Below are positions 1 through 7,803 of a stretch of DNA of 64,000 bases, piece by piece (position 1 is the stretch's first letter; the number at the start of each line of letters is the position of its first letter). Source of the DNA: Kaistia defluvii (lineage in GTDB: Bacteria; Pseudomonadota; Alphaproteobacteria; Rhizobiales; Kaistiaceae); contig NZ_JAPKNI010000002.1 in the NCBI RefSeq assembly GCF_026343955.1, positions 620,001 through 684,000 on the forward strand, in the 5' to 3' direction. Position numbers and translations under genes: made by a program. The notes beneath the pieces are model-generated. The model was not told where the DNA came from, did not search any database, and saw nothing but the letters and a program-made list of their open reading frames with translations.

Positions 1-377
1 GTCAGGCCAGCGCCGCGCAGCAGCGCGAAGGCGGGGAGCACCAGCGCCACGGGTGGCAGCATCTGGGTCGCCAGCACCGCGAACCGGGCGAAGCGCCCGC
101 CGGTGCGAAAGCGGGCAAAGGCGTAGCCGGTACAGGCGGCGAAGGGGAGGGCCACGATGACCGAGCCAAGCGCCACGATCAGGCTGTTTACATAGAACGT
201 GCCGAACCGGTTCTTGGCGAACAGGCCGGTGTAGTTGTCCAGCGTGAAGGCCGGGAAGATCTCCGTGCTGTAGGACATTGATTCCGGCACCAGGCTGGTG
301 CGCAACGCCCAAAGCGGGGGTAGCAGCACGACCACGCATGCCAGAATCAAACCGAAATGCAGGCCGAACTTGCGCAT
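1..377 (-). CDS. Carbohydrate ABC transporter permease, MalG type (partial)
   Basis: Inner-membrane permease of a sugar importer. Only the first 125 or so codons are present, because the gene runs off the left edge. The start is the ATG whose complement lies at 375-377. A hydrophobic first membrane segment follows, then a periplasmic stretch containing SLVPES and a second segment beginning NSLIVALGSVIVALPFA. This is the N-terminal layout of MalG-like subunits. It lies 12 bases downstream of the ATPase gene on the same strand, so the two are probably co-transcribed. The partner permease and binding protein would lie outside the window. The substrate cannot be inferred. Confidence 0.85.
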   Translation of the reverse strand, partial: MRKFGLHFGLILACVVVLLPPLWALRTSLVPESMSYSTEIFPAFTLDNYTGLFAKNRFGTFYVNSLIVALGSVIVALPFAACTGYAFARFRTGGRFARFAVLATQMLPPVALVLPAFALLRGAGL

Positions 378-389
378 GGAACCCTCGCC

Positions 390-1520
390 TTAGCGACCGA
401 CCGGCAGAGGCGGTCGCGCGACCGCCTTGCCGGTTTCTGAATCGAAGAGATGCATCGGCTCGACATCGACATAGAGGTCGATCATCGAGTCCACCGGCGC
501 GAAGACGTGCCGGCCGAGCCGCGCCTGGATTTCGATCGGCTTGTCGCGACCGAGCTGGCCGATCAGGATGTTTTCGGCGCCCAGCGCTTCGACCGCAACG
601 ACCTTGACGCGAATGTGCTGCCAATCGGGCCGTTCCCGGGTCTCGTAGATGTCCTCGGCGCGGATGCCGGCGGTAATCGGCCCGCCAGCCTTCTGGACAT
701 AGGGCAGATAGTGCTTGTCGGGGACGGTGACGCTGGTCTCGGAATCGATCCGTACCACCAGCTTCTCGCCTTCATGCTCGAGCCGGGCCGGGATCAGGTT
801 CATCGGCGGCGTCGCCAGGAAGCGCGCCACGAAGGTATCGGCGGGATTGGCGTAGACGTCGAGCGGCCGGCCGGTCTGGATCATCCGCCCTTCGCGCATG
901 ATGCAGATGCGATCGCCCATCGTCATCGCTTCGACCTGATCATGCGTCACATGCACGATGGTGCGGCCAAGGCGGCGATGCAGCTTGACCAGTTCCAGAC
1001 GCATCTCGGCGCGAAGCTGTGCATCGAGATTGGAAAGCGGCTCGTCGAGCAGAAAGGCTTCCGGCTCGCGCACGATGGCGCGGCCGAGCGCCACGCGCTG
1101 GCGCTGGCCGCCGGAAAGCGCGCCGGGCTTGCGCTGGAGGAGATGGTTGAGGCCGAGAAGATCGGCAGCCTTGGCGACCTTTGAGTCGATCTCGGAAAGG
1201 GCGACGCCGCGCATCTTCAGGCCGAAGGCCATGTTGTGCCAGACGGACATGTGCGGATAGAGCGCATAGCTCTGGAACACCACGGCGACATTCCGGTCGC
1301 GCGGGGCGACGTTGTTGACGCTCCGGCCGCCGATCCGCAGATCGCCCGCGGACATGCTTTCAAGGCCTGCGATCATGCGTAGCGTGGTGGATTTCCCGCA
1401 GCCGGAGGGGCCCAGGAAAATCACGAATTCGCCGTCCTCGATCTTCAGATCGACGTCGCGCACACCATAGGCGCCGTTGGCGTAGATCTTGGAGACTCGA
1501 TCGAGCTCGATGGATGCCAT
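390..1520 (-). CDS. Sugar ABC transporter ATP-binding protein, UgpC/MsiK/MalK family
   Basis: Cytoplasmic ATPase that powers a carbohydrate importer (376 aa). Walker A GPSGCGKST is near residue 38, followed by Q-loop VFQSYALYPHM, signature LSGGQRQRVALGRA, Walker B AFLLDEPLSNLDAQ and H-loop VTHD. The C-terminal third is the TOBE/OB regulatory domain typical of MalK-like subunits, and the length is normal. The start MASIELDR is preferred over an upstream in-frame ATG at 1583 because GAGGG lies about 7 bases before it. Upstream is a 376-bp divergent region shared with a DeoR regulator. It may also serve the importer at 6017-9138, which has no ATPase of its own; ATPases of this type are known to be shared. 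That sharing is inference. Confidence 0.93.
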   Translation of the reverse strand: MASIELDRVSKIYANGAYGVRDVDLKIEDGEFVIFLGPSGCGKSTTLRMIAGLESMSAGDLRIGGRSVNNVAPRDRNVAVVFQSYALYPHMSVWHNMAFGLKMRGVALSEIDSKVAKAADLLGLNHLLQRKPGALSGGQRQRVALGRAIVREPEAFLLDEPLSNLDAQLRAEMRLELVKLHRRLGRTIVHVTHDQVEAMTMGDRICIMREGRMIQTGRPLDVYANPADTFVARFLATPPMNLIPARLEHEGEKLVVRIDSETSVTVPDKHYLPYVQKAGGPITAGIRAEDIYETRERPDWQHIRVKVVAVEALGAENILIGQLGRDKPIEIQARLGRHVFAPVDSMIDLYVDVEPMHLFDSETGKAVARPPLPVGR

Positions 1521-1896
1521 TGTCGTCCCTCGTAGGGTGAGAACCTTGCGGCTCCCGTTTCGCCCTCCGCAATTTGCCGGCAAGAGGCCGACATCTTCCA
1601 GCGTAAGCGGCGTGATTGTATGCGCACAAATTCAAACGCCTCAAGGATCTTTTTTGGTCGATCGTGTTTAATTTTTGCGCGCGAACCCCGTCGGAAACCC
1701 CAAGCGCAAACCTAACCAATTGAAAATCATACCATAACGGTTTCCTCTGAAACTCGATCGAATGTTGTGCAATTTCAGCAAGGAGCATAATTCAACATAA
1801 TCGCACACATCTTGGCCCGCTGTGTTTGAATTTGTTTATTTTCCTGCTATGCAAGGGGACCGACTCGAGCGTCCTCGCATGCAGCAGGAAAGTTGA
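1521..1896. promoter_or_regulatory. Divergent promoter region with candidate DeoR operator pair
   Basis: This 376-bp non-coding stretch separates the minus-strand ABC ATPase from the plus-strand DeoR gene. It is clearly AT-richer than its surroundings. ACAAATTCAAAC at 1626-1637 recurs as its exact reverse complement GTTTGAATTTGT at 1824-1835, so the two copies face each other about 198 bp apart. A pair of identical sites in a regulator's own divergent promoter region fits autoregulation and repression through looping, as in other DeoR systems. No gene is seen here. Binding is inferred, not shown. Confidence 0.55.
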
Positions 1897-2733
1897 TTGT
1901 CCGAAACCCCGGTTGACGCCCCGAAGCCCGATCCGAACGCCGCAGCCCGCGGTCGTATCTTGCCGGAAATGCGGCACGCGGCCATTCTGGACGCGTTGCG
2001 GGCCACGGGCGCCGTGTTGGTCGCCGAAATCGCCGCGCAGCTTCAGGTCTCCGACATGACGGTGCGGCGCGACCTGGTCGAACTGGAGCGCGCCGGCCGC
2101 CTTGTCCGTACGCATGGCGGCGCCGTGAGCGCGGTCGGGACCACCACGGTATCGATGGACAGCGAGGAACCGAGCTTCGACGCCAGGCTCCGGCGTCAGC
2201 ACGAGGCCAAGGAGCGCATCGCGGTCGCCGCGGCGGGTCTGTCGATGGCGCATCGCACCATCGCGCTCGATGTCGGCACAACTACCTATCTGATCGCCAG
2301 CCATCTGCGCGAGCGGGCGCATGCCAAGGTTTTCACAAATAGCGTCCGCGTCGCCGCTTTGCTCGGCTCCAGCCAGGCCGAGGTCTACCTCGCCGGCGGC
2401 CGGGTGCGGCGCGACGAGCTCTCCGTCGGTGGTGCCGAGGCCGTGGCGCAGTTCGAAAAGCTCTGGTTCGACATCTGCTTCATCGGCCTTTCCGGTCTCA
2501 CCGAGAGCGGGCTGTTCGACTATTCCTTCGAGGATGTCGATCTGAAGCAGGTCTATCTGAACCGGTCCGGCCTGAAGGTTGCATTGTGCGACTCGTCCAA
2601 GTTCCAGCGCATGTCGCTGGTGCATGTCGCACCCTTGACCGAGATCGACGTCCTCATCACCGATGCGCCGCCGCCGGCTGAAATCGCGGCCGCGCTCAAA
2701 GCCGCCAAGGTCGACGTGCACGTCGCCCCCTGA
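1897..2733 (+). CDS. DeoR-family transcriptional regulator
   Basis: Sugar-phosphate-responsive repressor of the DeoR/GlpR type (278 aa). The N-terminal winged helix covers about residues 25-80 and includes VAEIAAQLQVSDMTVRRDL and the hallmark RTHGGA. The C-terminal DeoRC sensor domain carries ALDVGTTTYLIASHL, FTNSVRVAALL and the typical CDSSKFQRMS near the end. A TTG start at 1897 is chosen because AGGAAAG lies 4-5 bases before it; an internal ATG at 1969 would remove residues before the helix. It is followed by the BtpA-like gene after 41 bp. It probably controls the neighbouring importer and the BtpA/Ldh genes. Confidence 0.93.
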   Translation: MSETPVDAPKPDPNAAARGRILPEMRHAAILDALRATGAVLVAEIAAQLQVSDMTVRRDLVELERAGRLVRTHGGAVSAVGTTTVSMDSEEPSFDARLRRQHEAKERIAVAAAGLSMAHRTIALDVGTTTYLIASHLRERAHAKVFTNSVRVAALLGSSQAEVYLAGGRVRRDELSVGGAEAVAQFEKLWFDICFIGLSGLTESGLFDYSFEDVDLKQVYLNRSGLKVALCDSSKFQRMSLVHVAPLTEIDVLITDAPPPAEIAAALKAAKVDVHVAP

Positions 2734-2774
2734 GTTTCCACCCCTTCCCAGTTTCTCTCGCAATGGAGCGGACT

Positions 2775-3575
2775 ATGGTTTTTGACTTTTTCGGCGACAA
2801 GAAGAAGGTCGTCATTTCGATGTCGCATATCGGCGCCCTGCCGGGTTCGCCGCTGTATGACGCCAAGGGTGGCCTCAACAAGCTGATCGACGACGCGCTC
2901 GCCGATGTCGAGAAGCTGCAGGCCGGCGGTGTCGACGCCATCATGTTCGGCAACGAGAACGACCGTCCCTACGTATTCAAGGGCGCGCCGTCGGGCATCG
3001 CGGCCATGTCGGCCATCATCCAGGCGATCAAGCCCGAGCTCAAGGTGCCATTCGGCGTCAACTACCTGTGGGATCCGATCGCCTCCGTCTCGATCGGCGC
3101 CGTCACCGGTGCTTCGTTCGTGCGCGAGATCTTTACCGGCGTGTTCGCCTCCGACATGGGTATCTGGGAGCCGAATTGCGCCGAGGCATCGCGTCTGCGT
3201 CACAATCTCGGCCGCGATGACATGAAGCTGCTGTTCAACATCAACGCCGAATTCGCCCATTCGCTCGACCAGCGTCCGATCGAGTTGCGCGCCAAGAGCG
3301 CCGTCTTCTCGTCGCTCGCCGACGCAATCCTCGTCTCGGGTCCGATCACCGGCGAGCCGGCCGATGCCTCGAATCTGCGCAAGGTCTGCGAGACCGTCAC
3401 CAGCGTGCCGGTCTTCGCCAATACCGGCGTCAACATCGACAACGTCACCGATATCCTGAACCACGCCAGCGGCGTCGTCATCGGCACCCATTTCAAGGTC
3501 GATGGCTACACCTGGAATGCGGTCGACGCCGACCGCGTCAAGCGCTTCATGGACGTCGTCTCGCGCCTGCGCTAG
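2775..3575 (+). CDS. BtpA/SgcQ family TIM-barrel protein
   Basis: Predicted cytosolic (beta/alpha)8-barrel protein of 266 aa. Family features are the opening VVISMSHIGALPGSP, the segment GGVDAIMFGNENDRP, FGVNYLWDP, and the phosphate-binding-like C-terminal half VFANTGVNIDNV followed by GVVIGTHFKVDG. BtpA was named from a role in photosystem I biogenesis in cyanobacteria. Most proteobacterial members, such as SgcQ, lie in sugar operons and have no proven reaction. The start at 2775 is preferred over 2763 because GGAG sits 6 bases upstream of it. It lies between DeoR and an Ldh-family dehydrogenase next to a sugar importer, so a role in sugar or polyol breakdown is likely. Confidence 0.88.
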   Translation: MVFDFFGDKKKVVISMSHIGALPGSPLYDAKGGLNKLIDDALADVEKLQAGGVDAIMFGNENDRPYVFKGAPSGIAAMSAIIQAIKPELKVPFGVNYLWDPIASVSIGAVTGASFVREIFTGVFASDMGIWEPNCAEASRLRHNLGRDDMKLLFNINAEFAHSLDQRPIELRAKSAVFSSLADAILVSGPITGEPADASNLRKVCETVTSVPVFANTGVNIDNVTDILNHASGVVIGTHFKVDGYTWNAVDADRVKRFMDVVSRLR

Positions 3576-3611
3576 GCCCGGTTTCCGGCCGGGTATCCCG
3601 ACCGTGCCTTC

Positions 3612-3653
3612 CCATGCCGGCCCTGCCTCGCGCAGCGGCCGGCATGGTCGTTT
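3612..3653 (+). terminator. Rho-independent terminator after the BtpA-like gene
   Basis: A perfect 11-bp stem, CCATGCCGGCC at 3612-3622 pairing with GGCCGGCATGG at 3637-3647, encloses a 14-base loop. It is followed by TTTT at 3650-3653. It lies 37 bp beyond the BtpA-like stop codon and would end the DeoR-BtpA transcript. Confidence 0.75.
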
Positions 3654-3724
3654 TGGGCCCTCGCGTGTGCCGGAAATCGCACGGCTCCCGAAAATTAGCG
3701 CCTTCGTGCGGTTCCGACGCGCTC

Positions 3725-3756
3725 TGAGGTGTTTCACCTCATTCATCATTTGAATG
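3725..3756. promoter_or_regulatory. Two adjacent dyads upstream of the Ldh-family gene
   Basis: TGAGGTG-TTT-CACCTCA at 3725-3741 is a perfect 7-3-7 palindrome. It directly adjoins CATTCA-TCATT-TGAATG at 3740-3756, a perfect 6-5-6 dyad. They lie about 140-170 bp before the ATG at 3899, in the 323-bp gap after the BtpA-like gene. The rest of that gap (3576-3898) shows only the terminator and no gene. The dyads look like operators for one or two dimeric repressors. The shared TTGAA-like core with the 1626/1824 sites is too weak to assign them to the DeoR protein. Confidence 0.4.
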
Positions 3757-3898
3757 CGGAGCGGTTTCGCCTTAGACGAGGGTTCGCGGCTGCGTTGGCT
3801 CGCGACGAGCACCCTCGCACCCCTTCGCTTTTGTTGAATTGGCGAACCAGGAAGTCGGACCGACGCCTTCCGGTTCAACGCTTGCTTGAGGAATAGAC

Positions 3899-4987
3899 AT
3901 GGCCTTGGAAAAGATCGCCGGCGTTCGTGCTGCGGCCCGTGACGTGGAACCGTTCGTCGCCGACCTGTTCAAGGCAGCCGGCGTTAGCGCGGAGAGCGCG
4001 GAAGCCTGCGCGCGCGCCCTGGTCGACGCCTCGTCGCGCGCGTTCGACACGCATGGCGTCCGCCTGATCCCCTTCTACATGCAGGGCGTCACGGGCGGCC
4101 GGATCAACAAGACGCCGACTCTGTCCGTGACCCAGAAGGCGGCTTCCGCCGTTCATATCGATGCCGATGACGGCTTCGGCCATTTCGCCAGCTACCGCGC
4201 CATCGACGAGGCCGCGAAGCTTGCCGACAAGACCGGCGTCGCGGTTGCGACCGCCGGCCGCTCGACCCATCACGGCGCCACCGGCTGCTATACGCGTTAT
4301 GCCGCCACAAAGGGCTATGTCGCGATCGGCATGACCCATGCCGATGCCATGGTGGTCCCGCATGGCGGCGCCGCCGCCTTCTTCGGCACCAACCCGCTTT
4401 CCTTCGCCGTTCCGGTCGAGGGTGAGGACCCGCTGCTGCTCGACATGGCGACCAGTTCCATCCCGTTCAACCGGGTCGGCCTGCGCCGCGCCACCGGCAC
4501 GCCGCTTCCCGAGGAAGTCGCCGTCGACGATCAGGGCCATTTCACCACCGACCCCAATGCGGCGGTCTGGGTTGCCCCGGTTGGCGGCGCCGGCTTCGGC
4601 TATAAGGGCTCTGGTCTCGCCGCGATGATCGACATTCTCTGCTCGGCCTTCACCGGCATGGGGCATGGCAAGACGATGGCGTCGTTCAACGGCCCGGACT
4701 TCTCCAAGCCCATCCAGATCGGCCATTTCTTCATCCTGTTGTCGCCGGCAATGTTCCAGACGCTGTCGATGTTCGACGCCCGCATCTCCTCCTTCGTCGA
4801 AGACCTGCGCGCCCAGCCGGGCAAGCCGGGCCAGACGGTTCATGCGCCGGGCGATATCGAAAAGGTTGAGGCCAAGAAGCGCGCCGTGGAAGGCATTCCG
4901 GTCGACAATGTCACCTGGGCCGCGCTGGAAGGCTTTGCCGACAAGCTCGGCGTCAAGGTCCCGAGCTCCACCATCGACGCAGTCTGA
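3899..4987 (+). CDS. Ldh-family NAD(P)-dependent oxidoreductase (malate/L-lactate dehydrogenase type 2)
   Basis: Cytosolic dehydrogenase of the MDH/LDH type 2 family (362 aa, normal length). This family oxidises 2-hydroxyacids such as malate, lactate, sulfolactate, ureidoglycolate or 2,3-diketogulonate, and has a fold unrelated to classical LDH. Family signatures are ALVDASSRAFDTHGVRLIP, STHHGATGCYTRYAA, HADAMVVPHGG, FFGTNPLSFAVP and the late GYKGSGLAAMIDILCS. GAGG lies about 8 bases before the ATG. It is on the same strand as DeoR and BtpA but separated from them by a terminator and two dyads, so it may have its own promoter. The substrate is not predictable. Confidence 0.9.
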   Translation: MALEKIAGVRAAARDVEPFVADLFKAAGVSAESAEACARALVDASSRAFDTHGVRLIPFYMQGVTGGRINKTPTLSVTQKAASAVHIDADDGFGHFASYRAIDEAAKLADKTGVAVATAGRSTHHGATGCYTRYAATKGYVAIGMTHADAMVVPHGGAAAFFGTNPLSFAVPVEGEDPLLLDMATSSIPFNRVGLRRATGTPLPEEVAVDDQGHFTTDPNAAVWVAPVGGAGFGYKGSGLAAMIDILCSAFTGMGHGKTMASFNGPDFSKPIQIGHFFILLSPAMFQTLSMFDARISSFVEDLRAQPGKPGQTVHAPGDIEKVEAKKRAVEGIPVDNVTWAALEGFADKLGVKVPSSTIDAV

Positions 4988-4998
4988 AAGACGAACAG

Positions 4999-5028
4999 GG
5001 AGGCGGCGATCTTCCGGCCGCCGCCTCC
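4999..5028. terminator. Hairpin between convergent genes
   Basis: GGAGGCGGC at 4999-5007 pairs with GCCGCCTCC at 5020-5028 in the 51-bp gap between the convergent Ldh-family and dehydratase genes. There is no strong T run on either side, so it is a moderate terminator candidate for both directions. Confidence 0.5.
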
Positions 5029-5038
5029 GTTGTCTCAA

Positions 5039-5983
5039 TCAGGCCTTGATGCCGAGGCCGTCATTGCCGCTGCCGCAGAGGACGACGACCGTCTTTTCGC
5101 CGGCGGCGAGCTTGATGTGGCCGTTGAGAACCGCGGCCGCCGCCGTCGCCGCGCCAAGCTCCACGGCGAGCCCGGTGTTCTTCCACATCCATTCCGCCGC
5201 CGCGACCGGCTCGTCTTCCGGCACCAGCACCAGTTCGTCGACGCAGCGCTCGATGATCTCGAAATTGATCGGCGCGGTCGCGCGCGCTGCCAGGATCGGC
5301 ACGTTGGTGACGACGTTCTCGAGCATGACCGGCTGGCCGGCCTTGCGGGACTCGAAGAGCGTCGGGCAGCCGGCCGCCTCGACGCCGACGATGCGCGTGC
5401 CGGGCTTGCGCTGCTTGATCGCCTCGGCGATGCCGGCGATGAGGCCGCCGCCGCCGATCGAGATCACGACCGTATCAACGTCGGGCATGTCATCGAGGAT
5501 CTCCAGGCCGATCGTCCCCTGGCCGGCGATCGTTGCTTCGTCGGCAAACGGGTGGAGGAGGGCGCCGCCGCGTTCCTCGGCGAGCTTGCGGCCGGCCTCC
5601 CAGGAGAGGTCCCAGAACGCGCCGACCACATGCAGTTCCGCGCCATAGGAGGCGATGCGCTGGCGCGCCAGTTCCGTCGAGGTGGTCATGACGCAGACGC
5701 TCGCTGGCACGCCCAGCTGTTGTCCGGCATAGGCGATCGCCGCGCCGAAATTGCCGCCAGACGCGGTGACCACGCCGCGACTGCGCACTTCTTCCGGCAG
5801 CGACAGCACGGAATTGAAGGCGCCGCGCGCCTTGAACGATCCGGAGACCTGAAGGCATTCCGGCTTGAACCAGAGCTCGGCCACGTCGCCCTTGCGGGGC
5901 GAGGGCGCAGCCGGCACCAGCGGTGTGCGGCGGACATGGTCGCGGATACGGGCGGCGGCGTCGGTATAGGCTGTCGGTTGCAT
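5039..5983 (-). CDS. PLP-dependent threonine/serine dehydratase-like enzyme (EutB-like)
   Basis: Fold-type II PLP enzyme of 314 aa. Lys in SGSFKARGAFN (about residue 52) should form the PLP aldimine. ASGGNFGAAIAYAG is the phosphate and substrate loop, ISIGGGGLIAGIAEAI is the glycine-rich PLP phosphate site, and VVLCGSGNDG closes the protein. It has no ACT regulatory domain, so it is a catabolic type. It is the last gene of a minus-strand run with the 6017-9138 importer (33 bp gap). EutB, the hydroxyectoine-utilisation dehydratase, belongs to this family, and the cluster also holds M24 and AstE-like enzymes. The exact substrate remains open. Enamine or imine products of such enzymes are RidA substrates, and a RidA gene lies at 12318. 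Confidence 0.88.
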   Translation of the reverse strand: MQPTAYTDAAARIRDHVRRTPLVPAAPSPRKGDVAELWFKPECLQVSGSFKARGAFNSVLSLPEEVRSRGVVTASGGNFGAAIAYAGQQLGVPASVCVMTTSTELARQRIASYGAELHVVGAFWDLSWEAGRKLAEERGGALLHPFADEATIAGQGTIGLEILDDMPDVDTVVISIGGGGLIAGIAEAIKQRKPGTRIVGVEAAGCPTLFESRKAGQPVMLENVVTNVPILAARATAPINFEIIERCVDELVLVPEDEPVAAAEWMWKNTGLAVELGAATAAAAVLNGHIKLAAGEKTVVVLCGSGNDGLGIKA

Positions 5984-6016
5984 GATACGCGTTTCCGGGA
6001 ATGGCGGGGCCGAGAG

Positions 6017-6862
6017 CTAGCCCTTGACTGCGCCGGCAAGCATCGACTTGCCGATATAGGGATAGGCGAACAGGCCGAGGATCAGCGGCGGCAGGATGCC
6101 GATCGTCATGGCCGCGGCCGTCGGGCCCCATTCGATGCCGCGCGACGTGACGAAGAAGGTGGCGCCGACCGTCACCGGGACCGCGTTCTTGGTGGTCAGG
6201 ATCAGGCCGAACAGGAACTCGTTCCAGCTGTAGATGAAGGATAGCAGGAAGACGGCGAGCATCACCGGGCGGCTCAGCGGCAGCACGACGTGCCAGAGTG
6301 TCTTCCACATCGATGCGCCGTCGATCTTGGCGGCGTCGTCCAGTTCGCGCGGCACGTCCTGCACGAAGCCGACGAACATCACCAGTGCGATCGGGATGTT
6401 GATGATGCAACTGATCAGGGCGAGGCCGATGCGGGTGTCGAGCAGGCCGACCTGCTTGTACATGAAATAGAACGGGATCGCGAAGATGATCAGCGGTAGC
6501 GCGCGCAGATTGGTGATGATGGGCAACAGCCAGGTCCGGCCGACACCCTGCCGCACCATGGCATAGGCGGCCGGCAGGGTCAGCACGATGGCGAAGATCG
6601 TCCCCAGCGTCGCGATGACGATGCTGTTCATGATGTAGTGCGAATAGTTCACGTTCGGCGAGGCGAGGACCGCGCGATAGTGCTCCAGCGTCGGGGAGAA
6701 GATCCATTTCGGCGGGTAGGCATTGATGTCGGCATTGGTCTTGAACGAGGTCAGCACCGTGGAGAGGATCGGGAAATTGACCAGAAGCGCGACGGCGACG
6801 AACACCACCCAGCGCAGGAAATGGGCGACGCTGTCGATACGGCTGTGACGCGAGACGATCAT
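6017..6862 (-). CDS. Carbohydrate ABC transporter permease, MalG type
   Basis: Inner-membrane subunit of a CUT1-type importer (281 aa, about six membrane segments). It opens with a hydrophobic segment FVAVALLVNFPILSTVL and ends with a segment through LILGLFAYPYIGKSM. The cytoplasmic EAA-like loop, ELDDAAKIDGASMWKTLWHV near residues 185-205, contacts the ATPase. It begins one base after the stop of the partner permease at 6864, so translation is probably coupled. It is followed by the dehydratase gene, which ties transport to catabolism. Confidence 0.93.
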   Translation of the reverse strand: MIVSRHSRIDSVAHFLRWVVFVAVALLVNFPILSTVLTSFKTNADINAYPPKWIFSPTLEHYRAVLASPNVNYSHYIMNSIVIATLGTIFAIVLTLPAAYAMVRQGVGRTWLLPIITNLRALPLIIFAIPFYFMYKQVGLLDTRIGLALISCIINIPIALVMFVGFVQDVPRELDDAAKIDGASMWKTLWHVVLPLSRPVMLAVFLLSFIYSWNEFLFGLILTTKNAVPVTVGATFFVTSRGIEWGPTAAAMTIGILPPLILGLFAYPYIGKSMLAGAVKG

Positions 6863-6863
6863 G

Positions 6864-7736
6864 TCAGCTCCTCCGGACCACGAGACGCATCGCCACCACG
6901 ATCAGGGTGAGCGACATCAAGAGCAGCAGGATCGAGACGGCGACGGCCTCGCCCAGCGTGTTCTGCACGAAGAACAGCTTGTAGATGTAGATGCTGATCG
7001 AGGTAGTCAGGTTGCCAGGCCCGCCGCCCGTGAGCACGTAGATGTGGTCGAACACGCGAAAGCTGTCGATGAAGCGCACGAAGATCACGATCACCAGCGC
7101 CGGCTTCATCATCGGCAGCAGGATGTGGAAGGTCGAGCGGAAGCCCGTCGCGCCGTCGACGGCGGCGGCCTCCTCGAGTTCGTAGGAGACGGTCTGGCGC
7201 GCCGTCAGCAGGATCAGGAACGCGAAGGGCGTCCACTGCAGCACCTCGATGGCGACCACGGTCTTGTAGATGCTGCCGCGCCCGAGGAAGTTGACGGCAT
7301 AGCCCATCATCTCGAGATAGACCGGAACCGCGCCGGTGAATTCGTTGAGGATCAGCCGGTACATCACGCCCATCAGCGCCGGCGACACCATCATCGGCAG
7401 CATCAGGATCGCCGTCATCCACGGCCGCTTGACCAGAAGCGGATGCAAAATGAAGACGAGGATCAGGGCCGCGCCGACCTCGATGGTGGTGCAGATGACG
7501 GCGAACTGCAGCGAGAAGCGCAGCGCCTGCCACATCTTCGGATTGGTCACGGCGGCGACGTAGTTATCGATGCCGACGAAACTGCCGATCATGTTCTGGA
7601 ACGAGACGTCGCTGAACGAGTACCAGAGGTTGATCAGCGTCGGAAAGCCGAGCAGCGCTCCCATGAACAGGCAGAGGGGCACGAGAAGGGCGCGGGCCGA
7701 GGCCTGCTCCTTGGTCTCGAAGCTTGCGTAGGACAT
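6864..7736 (-). CDS. Carbohydrate ABC transporter permease, MalF type
   Basis: Inner-membrane permease of 290 aa, partner of the downstream MalG-type protein. The EAA loop ELEEAAAVDGATGFRSTFHI at about residues 180-200 has the canonical EAA-G spacing. MSYASFETKEQ is taken as the start because AGGAG lies 6 bases upstream; the in-frame ATG at 7793 would run into the inter-gene hairpin. Six hydrophobic segments are visible. A strong stem-loop lies between it and the binding-protein gene upstream, which should lower permease expression relative to binding protein. Confidence 0.93.
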   Translation of the reverse strand: MSYASFETKEQASARALLVPLCLFMGALLGFPTLINLWYSFSDVSFQNMIGSFVGIDNYVAAVTNPKMWQALRFSLQFAVICTTIEVGAALILVFILHPLLVKRPWMTAILMLPMMVSPALMGVMYRLILNEFTGAVPVYLEMMGYAVNFLGRGSIYKTVVAIEVLQWTPFAFLILLTARQTVSYELEEAAAVDGATGFRSTFHILLPMMKPALVIVIFVRFIDSFRVFDHIYVLTGGGPGNLTTSISIYIYKLFFVQNTLGEAVAVSILLLLMSLTLIVVAMRLVVRRS

Positions 7737-7754
7737 TCGGGCTCCTGGGCGCGG

Positions 7755-7785
7755 AGGCTGTCGCGAGGGTTTCCCGCGACAGCCT
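7755..7785 (-). promoter_or_regulatory. Strong stem-loop between binding-protein and permease genes
   Basis: AGGCTGTCGCG at 7755-7765 pairs perfectly with CGCGACAGCCT at 7775-7785 over a 9-base loop. It lies just downstream of the binding-protein stop. It has no T run, so it probably protects the upstream mRNA from 3' exonucleases, or partly terminates, rather than ending transcription fully. Confidence 0.6.
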
Positions 7786-7803
7786 GAGGTCATCGGACGG
7801 AAG

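Noticed and set aside
3875-6244. Long frames opposite the Ldh-family and dehydratase genes
   Set aside because: Low-complexity Arg/Gly/Asp/His composition typical of shadows; the real genes on the other strand have complete family motifs.
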